From NCBI GenBank assembly GCA_964389305.1, contig CAYMEK010000081.1, forward strand, positions 1 to 16,265: 16,265 bases of DNA, given 5' to 3'. This DNA comes from CAYMEK01 sp964389305 (GTDB taxonomy: Bacteria; Spirochaetota; Spirochaetia; SZUA-6; DRHE01). Under the pieces are notes generated by a model. It was given only the letters and a program-made list of their open reading frames with translations, did not search any database and was not told the origin of the DNA. The translations under genes were made by a program, and so were the position numbers. Below are positions 1-6,431 of the stretch, one piece after another. Position 1 is the stretch's first letter. The number at the start of each line of letters is the position of its first letter.

Positions 1-257
1 GTTTTTATTCTGCGGTTTCACTTGTTACGGCAACATTGCTCTTTGTGATCCTGCTTAAGATGTCCAGCGGTGTGGTGATTCCCAATATCCTGCTGTCGAC
101 CAGGGAGATTTTTGTCGTGCTTATCAGTGCGGTTCTGACCCATCGCGGAAGCACATTACTGGAAACGCAAAGCAAGAAGGTGTATATGCTTCACCTGACC
201 GCCTCTATTCTTATAATAGTCTCCATCTGGATCGCATTAAGTCGTTTTTTGAATTGA
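1..257 (+). CDS. C-terminal end of a multi-pass membrane protein, probably DMT/EamA-type transporter (partial)
   Basis: An open frame (third frame) runs in from the left edge with no start codon needed and stops with TGA at 255-257, giving about 84 residues. It holds three hydrophobic stretches: the first around the left edge (SLVTATLLFVILL), the second near IPNILLSTREIFVVLISAVL, and the third, MLHLTASILIIVSIWIAL, just before the short tail. Two helices separated by a short polar loop at the very end of the chain resemble the last transmembrane pair of EamA/DMT permeases, where the segment is typically 'P..L...+.+..+L.+'. The family assignment is from this resemblance only; that it is the end of an integral membrane protein is well supported. 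A TTG at 36 could be called as a start but is internal to the frame. The next gene starts about 60 bp downstream on the same strand. Confidence 0.5.
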   Translation, partial: FYSAVSLVTATLLFVILLKMSSGVVIPNILLSTREIFVVLISAVLTHRGSTLLETQSKKVYMLHLTASILIIVSIWIALSRFLN

Positions 258-319
258 CCTCCCCCCTGAGTGAATGATACTCTGTTGCAGAATAAACCTC
301 CCTTCGAGAGATCTTGCCT

Positions 320-1246
320 ATGATCGATCTGAAGCCCATCAAAGAAGCCAAAATTACCATCCTTATGGATAATTACACCGATGTCCTGCTCCCCTCAGAC
401 CAGTGGGTACAGAGGGCGCCTTTACTGAAAGAGGGACAGATGGCCAAAAACCCGGTGGCGGAGCATGGCCTGTCCCTCCTTATTGATACTGAAGAGGAAC
501 GGTTCATCTTGGACTTCGGCCTCACCGAGTTTGGACTCATCTACAATATGGATATCCTGGGGATCGATGCCAGTAGCATCCCCTTCGGTGTGCTCAGCCA
601 CGGTCACCACGACCATCTGGGGGCCTTCTACTCCTTTTTGGAAAAGAGAAAGGGGCCCTTTACCCTCTACCTTCACGGAGATGTCTTCTTGGAGCGCCGA
701 TATCTCTCCCTCCCCTCAGGTGATGGTTTTTACTTCCCCACGGTGGAGCGCAAGCGGATGGAGGACCACGGCGCAGAGATCCGGGTTGTTCAGGGGCCGG
801 AGTCAATCCTGGGAGGTCGATGCCTCATCTCCGGGGAGATACCGAGAAGGACCGAATTCGAGCAGGGGATGCCCGGCGCCTCATATGAAGAGAACGGCAA
901 GCAGGTTAAGGATCGTATGCTCGATGATATGGCCCTCTACTTGTATGTGGAGGGAAAGGGTCTGTTGGTGATCACAGGATGTGCCCATTCCGGTATCGTC
1001 AACACCGTGTTCTATGGAACGGAGCTGTCCGGTATCAAAGAGGTCTACGGGATTATGGGAGGATTTCACCTCACCGGGCCGGCCATGGCGAAGGCCCTCC
1101 ATCAGACCGTGGAGCATTTGCAGGAGTTTTCACCCCAGGTCATCTGCCCCATGCACTGCACCGGATGGGAGTCGCAGCGGAGGCTCAGAGAGGTCTTTGG
1201 CGATCGATTTGTCCTCTCCGCAGTCGGGAGCACGCTGAAGCTGTGA
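320..1246 (+). CDS. MBL-fold metallo-hydrolase, COG1237 type (dihydropterin/ribofuranosylaminobenzene-phosphate synthase-like)
   Basis: This is an intact 308-residue metallo-beta-lactamase-fold protein. The metal-binding signature HGHHDH is near residue 94 (in the context SHGHHDHLGA), followed by GCAHSG near 220, GGFHL near 247 and CPMHCTG near 276. These blocks, with the order N-terminal ILMDN...LLIDT...LDFG, are characteristic of the COG1237 group often annotated as 7,8-dihydropterin-6-methyl-4-(beta-D-ribofuranosyl)aminobenzene-5'-phosphate synthase. The real substrate in bacteria is mostly unproven. I chose ATG at 320 because GAGAG at 306-310 sits 9 nt upstream; a TTG at 314 would leave only 3 nt. 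No signal peptide or membrane helix is visible, so it should be cytoplasmic. It converges on the minus-strand fragment ending at 1461; the 214 bp between holds no gene or clear terminator that I can see. Confidence 0.85.
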   Translation: MIDLKPIKEAKITILMDNYTDVLLPSDQWVQRAPLLKEGQMAKNPVAEHGLSLLIDTEEERFILDFGLTEFGLIYNMDILGIDASSIPFGVLSHGHHDHLGAFYSFLEKRKGPFTLYLHGDVFLERRYLSLPSGDGFYFPTVERKRMEDHGAEIRVVQGPESILGGRCLISGEIPRRTEFEQGMPGASYEENGKQVKDRMLDDMALYLYVEGKGLLVITGCAHSGIVNTVFYGTELSGIKEVYGIMGGFHLTGPAMAKALHQTVEHLQEFSPQVICPMHCTGWESQRRLREVFGDRFVLSAVGSTLKL

Positions 1247-1460
1247 GAGGCGTGATCAGGGGAGGTCGATTCAATATACTGAATTTTCTCCTTGGGCGAT
1301 TACACTCAAGCCATTCACTTCCTTTTCAGCCCTGGAATCCACAGGGGTACTGCCCGCATACACTGCTCGTCACGAACACGACCAACAAGCCTTCGTATTC
1401 AAACTGTAAGGCCTTCTCGACGGGATCCTTTTTCTCTTTTCGTTCTCAGCAATCTTCCGG

Positions 1461-1721
1461 TCACGGTTCGGCGATCCGGATGGCGGCGTTGGATTCCTTG
1501 AGCCTCCCCGGCTTGGCAATGATGAGGGCATCCTGTAGGTCTTCAAAGGGAAACAGCCTGACCCCAAGCCGCAGGCCCAGCTTGCTGAGCACCGCGAAGA
1601 ACTCATCAGAGTCGGACTTTTTCAGGTTGTAAAGCGTCCTGATGTCACGACCCCGCAGACTGTCGCTGTATCGGTCGATCAAGATCGGGTTCGCCGTTCT
1701 TGGGTTGGGGGGCGGGAATCT
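1461..1721 (-). CDS. C-terminal fragment of a probable zinc-type alcohol dehydrogenase (cut by assembly gap)
   Basis: About 87 codons are readable on the minus strand from the gap edge to the TGA at 1461-1463. The segment SLRGRDIRTLYNLKKSD, followed by a helix ending LRLGVRLFPFEDLQDALIIAK and the closing SNAAIRI, matches the end of medium-chain zinc-dependent alcohol dehydrogenases. There a final helix with 'F.hee...AL...k.G...g.aVl.i' closes the catalytic domain. No zinc or NAD-binding motif survives on this side, so function rests on this C-terminal resemblance. The same frame is open across the 100 N, but the sequence beyond the gap belongs to a different family. I treat this as the 3' end of a separate gene whose body is missing from the assembly. 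Confidence 0.45.
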   Translation of the reverse strand, partial: RFPPPNPRTANPILIDRYSDSLRGRDIRTLYNLKKSDSDEFFAVLSKLGLRLGVRLFPFEDLQDALIIAKPGRLKESNAAIRIAEP

Positions 1722-1821
1722 NNNNNNNNNNNNNNNNNNNNNNNNNNNNNNNNNNNNNNNNNNNNNNNNNNNNNNNNNNNNNNNNNNNNNNNNNNNNNNN
1801 NNNNNNNNNNNNNNNNNNNNN
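1722..1821. other. Assembly gap of exactly 100 N
   Basis: There are 41 called bases on the line starting at 1681, then N from 1722 to 1821. A run of exactly 100 is the customary placeholder for a scaffold gap of unknown length. Gene content changes family across it, from alcohol-dehydrogenase-like to UPF0282/Cys-rich module. Any open frame crossing it is therefore not evidence of a fusion protein, and the true distance and even adjacency are uncertain. Confidence 0.95.
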
Positions 1822-2924
1822 TTGTCCGGATGATGCTCGTGTCTTTCTTCCATCTGATAACGCAGACAGCTCTTGTTGCCAACCCGGCAGTAGTTCTCTA
1901 TCCAGTATCTCTCCAGTTTCCCTGCGTCCGTGTATTGCTTGATGGGGCAACAAGAATACCACTTGCATGGATGGATTCTACCGCTGCTCATCAGTACCTC
2001 CCAACCCCTGCTTCGATATTCATCGAAGTCGGCCCTGCCTTGTCGATACTCTTCGTGCCAGTCTTGATCTACCGGAAGCCATCCGTACAGCTCCTTCCGC
2101 CAGGCCTCAAGAAAAAGAGGCTCCCGCTTCATGAAGTTTGCAGCACAATAGACCGAATGCGGGGAAGTACGCTGCAGTTTTCTCAGCCAGCGGATTCCCT
2201 GTTCGGATCGCAACAGATGATGGTCGATGATCACCGTATCCACGCCTTTCGACAGCCGCATCGTATTCTGCCAGGCCTTTTGTCCGAGTGAATGGTATGA
2301 GGAAGATGAATATCGATACATAGGAGGTCCCGATGCCAACACAACATCCGGCTTCCAATCCAGAATCGCCTCGATTGTCTTCTCTTCCAGTAGCTGAACA
2401 TCCGAAGCATGAACAAACGTCTCGCCGTTCTCCTCTATTCTGGTCATCATCACCTTGTTTTCTTGTGCCCGTGGTTGTCCATGAGGAACGGGACGAGAGA
2501 ACGCCAAAGGACCTTTCTTTAATCCCTCGGTGTTCCTTAGATCTCTGCTGATTGCTTCGGCCAGCCCCTCTCTTCTGCGCCGCTGGATGGGCGTGGAATC
2601 CGGACCTTTGGCCCAGACCCGGCAACTCCTCAGAGCCGGCTGCACTTGCTCCATGCCTAATTGATAGGGATTCGGATCGTCCAGCGGACAGTGGTCGCCA
2701 TGGAAATGGCTGAAGACTACATCTCCGGCGTCTTTCAACTCTTCGACGATCTGCTCTCGAACGGCTGCTCCGACCGCGACCTGAAAAGGATGGGGCTTGA
2801 GCCCATAACGACACCAGCCCAAGGCGATCCCAGGATCGATCACTATCTTCCGATTCTTCAGCTCCACCGAACAGCACAGCCCGCGAACTCCAAGGGATTC
2901 GGCGCCAAGGATCCTGATAGTCAT
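1822..2924 (-). CDS. UPF0282/COG2248-type MBL-fold hydrolase running into a Cys-rich 'CPIK...YQMEER..HPD' module (3' end lost in gap)
   Basis: The first ~310 residues are an MBL-fold protein of the UPF0282 type. They open with RILGAESLGVRGLCCSVE, then an IDPG strand, the metal motif SHFHGDH near residue 72, HASD near 173 and the pair IIDHHLLR near 236. From about residue 312 the frame continues into HPCKWYSCCPIK...YC...C.RYQMEER.EHHPD. This is a small Cys-rich module often seen as a stand-alone protein and often mislabelled uracil-DNA glycosylase; it usually continues HPDNMLPDG. The last readable bases (AA at the gap edge) agree with that N, so only the extreme end is missing. The start ATG at 2922-2924 has GAGGG about 8 nt upstream. 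An internal ATG at 1989-1991 with GGGAGG 5 nt upstream could start the Cys-rich part as its own cistron. Transcription probably begins at the promoter at 3117-3145. Confidence 0.7.
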
Positions 2925-3006
2925 GACTTTCCCTCTTCCAGTGCTCCCTATCGTGCATTACTCAGCAGAACGCCTCGCGTACCAATCCGCGAGTTCTTCG
3001 CCATTC

Positions 3007-3099
3007 TCACACGGCCAATCCCGCAAATCCCATGAACGCCATCGAGAGCAGGCCGGCCAGCATGAAGGCCACCGCAGTGCTGTTAAAATATTTGCACAT
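3007..3099 (-). CDS. Possible 30-residue hydrophobic small protein
   Basis: The frame begins with ATG at 3097-3099 and ends with TGA at 3007-3009. The peptide begins MCKYFNSTAVAF and is then almost entirely apolar (MLAGLLSMAFMGFAGLAV), enough for one membrane-spanning helix with a short positive N-terminus. It sits just downstream of a near-consensus promoter and 82 bp upstream of the UPF0282-type gene on the same strand, so it would be the first reading frame of that transcript. The ribosome site is weak (AAAGA). I recognise no family. It could be a leader peptide, a small membrane protein or chance; the strong hydrophobicity and promoter position are the only support. Confidence 0.3.
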   Translation of the reverse strand: MCKYFNSTAVAFMLAGLLSMAFMGFAGLAV

Positions 3100-3108
3100 T
3101 TGAATGTC

Positions 3109-3138
3109 TTTACAAAAGTATAGATATATGTATATATT
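3109..3138 (+). promoter_or_regulatory. Possible divergent promoter reading right
   Basis: On the plus strand TTTACA (3109-3114) is followed after 16 bp by TATATA (3131-3136) or after 18 bp by TATATT (3133-3138). Transcription would run toward the ribbon-helix-helix-like gene at 3273, leaving a leader of roughly 130 nt. It overlaps the leftward promoter, so the two probably compete or are controlled together. Confidence 0.4.
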
Positions 3139-3145
3139 TTGTCAA
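3117..3145 (-). promoter_or_regulatory. Near-consensus sigma70 promoter reading left
   Basis: Read on the minus strand, the -35 hexamer is TTGACA (3140-3145, perfect). A 17-bp AT-rich spacer follows, then the -10 hexamer TATACT (3117-3122, five of six). The expected transcription start is near 3110, about 10 nt before the small hydrophobic ORF and about 185 nt before the UPF0282-type gene. Confidence 0.7.
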
Positions 3146-3218
3146 GGATTTGTAGATTGCATTGTTGCGGCCACAATGGAAACGATGATTACCGAAGCGC
3201 AGCGTGAACCGGTGGAGA

Positions 3219-3233
3219 GAGGACTGAGTCCTC
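3219..3233. repeat. Perfect 15-bp interrupted palindrome
   Basis: GAGGACT-G-AGTCCTC: seven-base arms with a single central base, perfectly complementary. It lies in the 5' leader of the ribbon-helix-helix-like gene, about 40 bp upstream of its start. A one-base centre fits a dimeric-protein site better than an RNA hairpin. Chance is possible. Confidence 0.3.
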
Positions 3234-3272
3234 CGTGCGTTGCGACGGTGGCGGTTATGATGGAGGGCTGGT

Positions 3273-3581
3273 ATGACCATTTTGCGCTCCTTTCGTTTTC
3301 CGAGGGAAAAACTTGAGGTGCTCAAAGAGATTGCCGAGCACAATCACGGGGGAAATCAGACGCAGGCGCTCATTGAGGCAATCGATCGCTATCACAAGGA
3401 ACTGGAACCTGTGTGGGTGCAAGGCTATATCCGGTTAGACCGGGTCAAGGACACGAGCAGGGAAGCTGGATGTGCCGGCTGTGGCCAATCAAAGCGGTCG
3501 GGAACCTGGGTCGCAGTCCGCTCGGACGGAACCGTGAGAGGAGTGTTTTGCGACGAGTGCGCGGACGCCGGAGAGGGTTGA
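3273..3581 (+). CDS. Small ribbon-helix-helix-like protein with C-terminal CxxC...CxxC zinc-type motif
   Basis: This is a 102-residue protein. Residues 4-45 read as a beta strand (LRSFRFP) followed by two helices with the GNQTQALIEAIDRY pattern, typical of ribbon-helix-helix/Arc-like DNA-binding folds. The C-terminal half has CAGC (Cys67, Cys70) and CDEC (Cys93, Cys96), spaced as a four-cysteine zinc ribbon. The start ATG at 3273 has a strong GGAGGG at 3262-3267, 5 nt upstream. A 15-bp palindrome and the candidate operator lie in its upstream region, consistent with autoregulation. I do not recognise a named family. The combination suggests a regulator that senses metal or redox state through its cysteines, but that is inference. 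No membrane segment is visible. Confidence 0.65.
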   Translation: MTILRSFRFPREKLEVLKEIAEHNHGGNQTQALIEAIDRYHKELEPVWVQGYIRLDRVKDTSREAGCAGCGQSKRSGTWVAVRSDGTVRGVFCDECADAGEG

Positions 3582-3636
3582 CCGGTCGTACGGTCGAAAC
3601 CGCTCTGATTGCGCGCGGGGTCAGAGGAGTTGAGTT

Positions 3637-3971
3637 ATGGCGGTCAGGGTGGTAGCGTGGTTTTCATGGCCCTGTAGTATCCGAGCCCTCAGTGCGTCAT
3701 CAGCTCGCTCAAGGAAGTCGCCGCCCTCGATCTCTACGAATATACGGGGCGTTCGGCCTTCATCGAGCTGGATACCACTTTGACGGGCATCGTAACGATG
3801 AAGGGCCATCGCCTGAAAGCCAACCTGGTCATACGGGATATCTGGGATGAAGCCATCGACCGGGTGTGCTCGATGGTTCCGGATCAGAGGCCGGGTGTCC
3901 TGGTTTTCGGTTCGGCGTTGAACCTGCTTCTGTTCTACCGCACGTACGCGGAAGGAGGAACGGTTGGATAG
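3637..3971 (+). pseudogene. Disrupted small gene of unknown family (in-frame TAG or frameshift near 3675)
   Basis: From 3678 to the TAG at 3969-3971 the frame encodes a protein-like chain: SLKEVAALDLYEYTGRS, then IELDTTLTGIVTMKGH, then IRDIWDEAIDRV, ending PGVLVFGSALNLLLFYRTYA. It has no ATG, GTG or TTG between the preceding TAG (3675-3677) and this conserved-looking part; the first alternative start is a TTG at 3780, inside it. An ATG at 3637 preceded by AGAGGAG gives MAVRVVAWFSWP in another frame, so a one-base frameshift around 3672-3680 would join the two into a protein of about 110 residues. Either this is a sequencing or assembly indel or a real mutation. The end overlaps the start of the methyltransferase gene by 8 bp, suggesting the two were an operon. 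I do not recognise the family. Confidence 0.5.
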
Positions 3972-4527
3972 TACGGAAAGATTTCGCAGAGACGTTGAGA
4001 AAACCTTGCGGGCGGTGGGAATTGGCGAAGGTCATCACGTTCTGGATTGCTGCTGTGGCTCCGGGACATACGCCATTGCCGCCGCGACGCTGGTCGGAAG
4101 TGAGGGTCTGGTCTATGCCATCGACGAGGACGATACGAGGCTCCGGCAGTTGAACCGGGAAGCCGAATCGCGCGGGTTGCGAAACATCAGTGTCATCAAA
4201 CAGAATGTGGAATTGGAAATCCCCTTGCCCGACGGCGCCGTCGACTTCGTCCTGCTCTACGATATTTTTTGGTACTTTCGGCCGGCGGACAAGAAAACCG
4301 AGGACCTGCTGAAGGAAGTGCGAAGAGTGTCAAAAACAAACGCGGTGGTGTCGGTCTATCCGGCTCATGTCGATCAGAACGGTCTGGAGCATTTCAAGAA
4401 ACGGATGCAGGGAAACGGATTCGATCTGCTGAGTGAGTGTTCGAGACGGCTCGTTCACGAGAGAAGCCTCGTCATGGGCCTGCTGCTGAATTATAGGAAA
4501 GTGAAAACACTCGAAAGAAAATTCTGA
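3964..4527 (+). CDS. Class I SAM-dependent methyltransferase
   Basis: This 187-residue protein has the Rossmann-like methyltransferase pattern. Motif I is VLDCCCGSGTYAIAAA near residues 25-40, an acidic strand end YAIDEDD near 52 binds the SAM ribose, and a motif IV-like stretch DFVLLYDIFWYF is near 97-108 after LPDGAVD. A late LLKEVRRVSKTNAVV helix-strand is typical of the small-molecule methyltransferase family (Methyltransf_11/25-like). The substrate cannot be told from sequence. The start is TTG at 3964 with AGGAGG about 6 nt upstream, overlapping the disrupted upstream frame by 8 bp, which implies translational coupling. The next frame begins 20 bp downstream. The Cys-rich CCC in motif I is a little unusual; otherwise the gene looks intact. 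Confidence 0.8.
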   Translation: MDSTERFRRDVEKTLRAVGIGEGHHVLDCCCGSGTYAIAAATLVGSEGLVYAIDEDDTRLRQLNREAESRGLRNISVIKQNVELEIPLPDGAVDFVLLYDIFWYFRPADKKTEDLLKEVRRVSKTNAVVSVYPAHVDQNGLEHFKKRMQGNGFDLLSECSRRLVHERSLVMGLLLNYRKVKTLERKF

Positions 4528-4547
4528 TTCCGAGAAAGGGGCCCGCA

Positions 4548-4820
4548 ATGTCCAAGTTTTCTCTCGAAGTCCTCGGACACCGAGTCTTCCCGTTTGTCCG
4601 CACGGGGGATCCGGATGTCGCAACCACGGTGCCGCCGCATCGCGTGGAAGAGGTGAGCCGGGCCCTGGGTAGCGCGGGGATTCTGTGTGCCTTGGTCGGG
4701 CAGGTCATCGAGGGGGATGGAGTGCTCGTCATGCGTGAGGGATAGGTTCGCCATTACCGCGAAGTCCGCTGCGAGGAGGACGAACTGACCCGTATGTGGG
4801 CTTTATATCCCCGCGGCTAG
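4548..4820 (+). pseudogene. Shrunken remnant of an AIR-synthase/HypE-like protein (internal deletion plus in-frame TAG)
   Basis: The first ~24 residues (FSLEVLGHRVFPFVRTGDPDV) match the N-terminus of AIR-synthase-related/HypE-like proteins, which normally continue with a GP..GEDAA nucleotide-binding segment. Here that is missing. The frame jumps directly to HRVEEVSRALGSAGI...VIGEV-like VGQVIEGDGVLV, the usual extreme C-terminal domain. After TAG at 4743-4745 the same frame goes on with VRHYREVRCEEDELTRMWAL to a TAG at 4818-4820, which looks like the natural family end. About 250 residues of a ~330-residue protein are therefore absent and the tail is cut by a stop codon. The start ATG has AAAGGGG upstream. 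It may still be translated as a 65-residue peptide, but it cannot keep the catalytic fold. Identification rests on remembered family patterns. Confidence 0.5.
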
Positions 4821-4846
4821 ATCGAAGGTCTCCCGATGGAGTGGGT

Positions 4847-6421
4847 ATGAAAATCAGCACGGTTTCCCGCATGAGAGCTCTCGACCGCGCGGCCATCGAG
4901 AGGTTCGGTATCGGCGCCGAGCTTCTGATGGAGAACGCAGGCCAGGCCGTCTACCGTGTGATATCCCGCGAGTACGGCATCGAGGGTAGGCGCTTTGTCG
5001 TTTTCTGCGGCCTCGGCCACAACGGCGGAGATGGACTTGTTATTGCGCGTCTGCTTCATGCCAACGGCGGAGCGGTGCGGGTGTTCGTACTGGGCGACCC
5101 CGGCCGATTCGCCGGCCCGGGCAAGCTGAACTACGGTATTGTATCGCGGCTGCCCGTCGACGTGAAGGAGATCCGGTCTGTTGAGGCGGCGAGAGCCGAT
5201 GTCGAGCGCTGTGACGGAATCGTGGACGCGATTCTGGGCACCGGCCTCACGCGTGATGTTACAGGGCTGTATCGAGAAGTCGTCGATCTGATCAACGCGA
5301 GCGGTCGGACTGTCTTCAGCGTGGACGTCCCCTCCGGCGTTCACGGTGACACGGCCGCCGTCATGGGGGCGGCCGTCCGGGCCGACTACACCGTTACGTT
5401 CGGACTGCCCAAGACTGGGAACGTGCTGTCTCCCGGTTTCGAACTGTGCGGGAAGCTCTTTGTCTGCCACATATCCTTCCCTCCCTCCCTGTATGAAACC
5501 GATCCTGCGTGGATCGAGACCAACGATCCGGTCGAGCGGCCAGCCGGGAAGCATAAAGCCCGCGTCGGCCAGACCTCGATGGCGCTTTTCATTGATGATT
5601 CGTCCGGCTGCTTCGAAAGGCTTGATCTGGCAGCCTCCGCCTTCCGCAGGACGGCGCGCGGACTCGCCCGGCCGACGGCTCCGAAAGCGATTGTATGGTC
5701 AATAGGAGAAGAAGAGAGGGAAACCCCTCCGCTTCCGCTGCATGGGACGGGCTCAACAGATATTTCCACCCGGAACAGGCAGGTCCTGCTCGAACTGTCG
5801 CGGACCGCGGACATGGTACTCTTCGGTTCCAGCCCATCGCCGGCAAAGGAGACAGGACGATTGGTCCGGGAGTTGGTCGGCCGGATACCGGCGCCGCTAT
5901 TGATCACCGGCAAGGTCATCGGCGCCTTCAACGAGCTCTTGCGCCTCCTGAAAGACAGGAAGGCGGCAACGATCGTGATGGTGAAAGAGGGTGAGCTGTC
6001 CTGTATCGCAAAGGCGCCGTTGCCCGGGGCAGGGGCCTGCAAAGTCGAACTGGTCAGGCAAACCTCTCGCGAGCTGAATGCTGCCGTTGTTCTCCAGGAC
6101 GTCCATTCGCTGATCGCGTTTCCCGACGGACGGGTCTTCATCAACATGAGCGGAGACCGTGGCATTGCCCCTGCCGGATCGAGCGATATCCTGGCCGGAA
6201 CTATCGCGGCCATGGCCGGGCTGCGACTCGGCGTCGAAGTAGCGGTGAGGAAGGCAGTCTTCGTGGAAGGGCTCGCGGCGGACCTGGCCTTGGAGGAGAA
6301 GGGTGAGCATCGGGCCACGGCGCGGGACGTTCTGGACTACCTGCCCCGGGCGGTGGGAATGGACCTTCGGGGACTGAGCGCAGCGCTCAAGGAGCGCTAT
6401 CGAGGGGCGCGGATCGTGTGA
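4847..6421 (+). CDS. nnr: Bifunctional NAD(P)HX repair protein: NnrE epimerase domain with eroded NnrD dehydratase-like domain
   Basis: The 524-residue protein has two halves. Residues 1-~225 form a YjeF_N epimerase domain: MKISTVSRMRALDRAAIE start, GLGHNGGDGLVIAR near 55-68, DAILGTGL near 127, VDVPSGVHGDT near 159. Known NnrE enzymes interconvert R- and S-NAD(P)HX. Residues ~230-524 align with the ATP/ADP-dependent dehydratase NnrD but are degraded. KHKARVGQ replaces the KG.fG start and ITGKVIGAF stands where DaDaLn.l is expected. The catalytic loop reads GDRGIAPAGSSDILAG (normally G.pGma.gGtGDvLaG), keeping its Asp at about 447. I chose ATG at 4847 (GGAG 5 nt upstream) over an upstream in-frame TTG because the family N-terminus begins there. 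The epimerase half looks functional; the second half is doubtful. Confidence 0.85.
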   Translation: MKISTVSRMRALDRAAIERFGIGAELLMENAGQAVYRVISREYGIEGRRFVVFCGLGHNGGDGLVIARLLHANGGAVRVFVLGDPGRFAGPGKLNYGIVSRLPVDVKEIRSVEAARADVERCDGIVDAILGTGLTRDVTGLYREVVDLINASGRTVFSVDVPSGVHGDTAAVMGAAVRADYTVTFGLPKTGNVLSPGFELCGKLFVCHISFPPSLYETDPAWIETNDPVERPAGKHKARVGQTSMALFIDDSSGCFERLDLAASAFRRTARGLARPTAPKAIVWSIGEEERETPPLPLHGTGSTDISTRNRQVLLELSRTADMVLFGSSPSPAKETGRLVRELVGRIPAPLLITGKVIGAFNELLRLLKDRKAATIVMVKEGELSCIAKAPLPGAGACKVELVRQTSRELNAAVVLQDVHSLIAFPDGRVFINMSGDRGIAPAGSSDILAGTIAAMAGLRLGVEVAVRKAVFVEGLAADLALEEKGEHRATARDVLDYLPRAVGMDLRGLSAALKERYRGARIV

Positions 6422-6431
6422 TGCAGCAAGA

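Larger units (their letters stand above)
3109..3145. promoter_or_regulatory. Imperfect inverted repeat overlapping the divergent promoters (candidate operator)
   Basis: Arms TTTACAAAA (3109-3117) and TTTTGTCAA (3137-3145) are complementary at 8 of 9 positions and flank a 19-bp AT-rich centre. The arms coincide with the -35 regions of both promoters, which is where a repressor would block transcription both ways. The nearby ribbon-helix-helix-like protein at 3273 is the natural candidate binder. That link is inference. Confidence 0.4.

Noticed and set aside
314..319. TTG at 314 as start of the COG1237-type MBL gene
   Set aside because: Only 3 nt from the GAGAG ribosome site; ATG at 320 has proper spacing.
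1247..1460. Gene or terminator between the two convergent left-hand genes
   Set aside because: No frame with family-like sequence, no clear hairpin followed by T-run, no tRNA-like fold seen.
3582..3600. GACCG...CGGTC hairpin after the ribbon-helix-helix-like gene as a terminator
   Set aside because: Five-base stem with no following T-run.
5386..6318. Minus-strand open frame opposite the NnrE/NnrD gene
   Set aside because: Ser/Ala/Pro-rich shadow of the real coding strand with no recognisable motifs.
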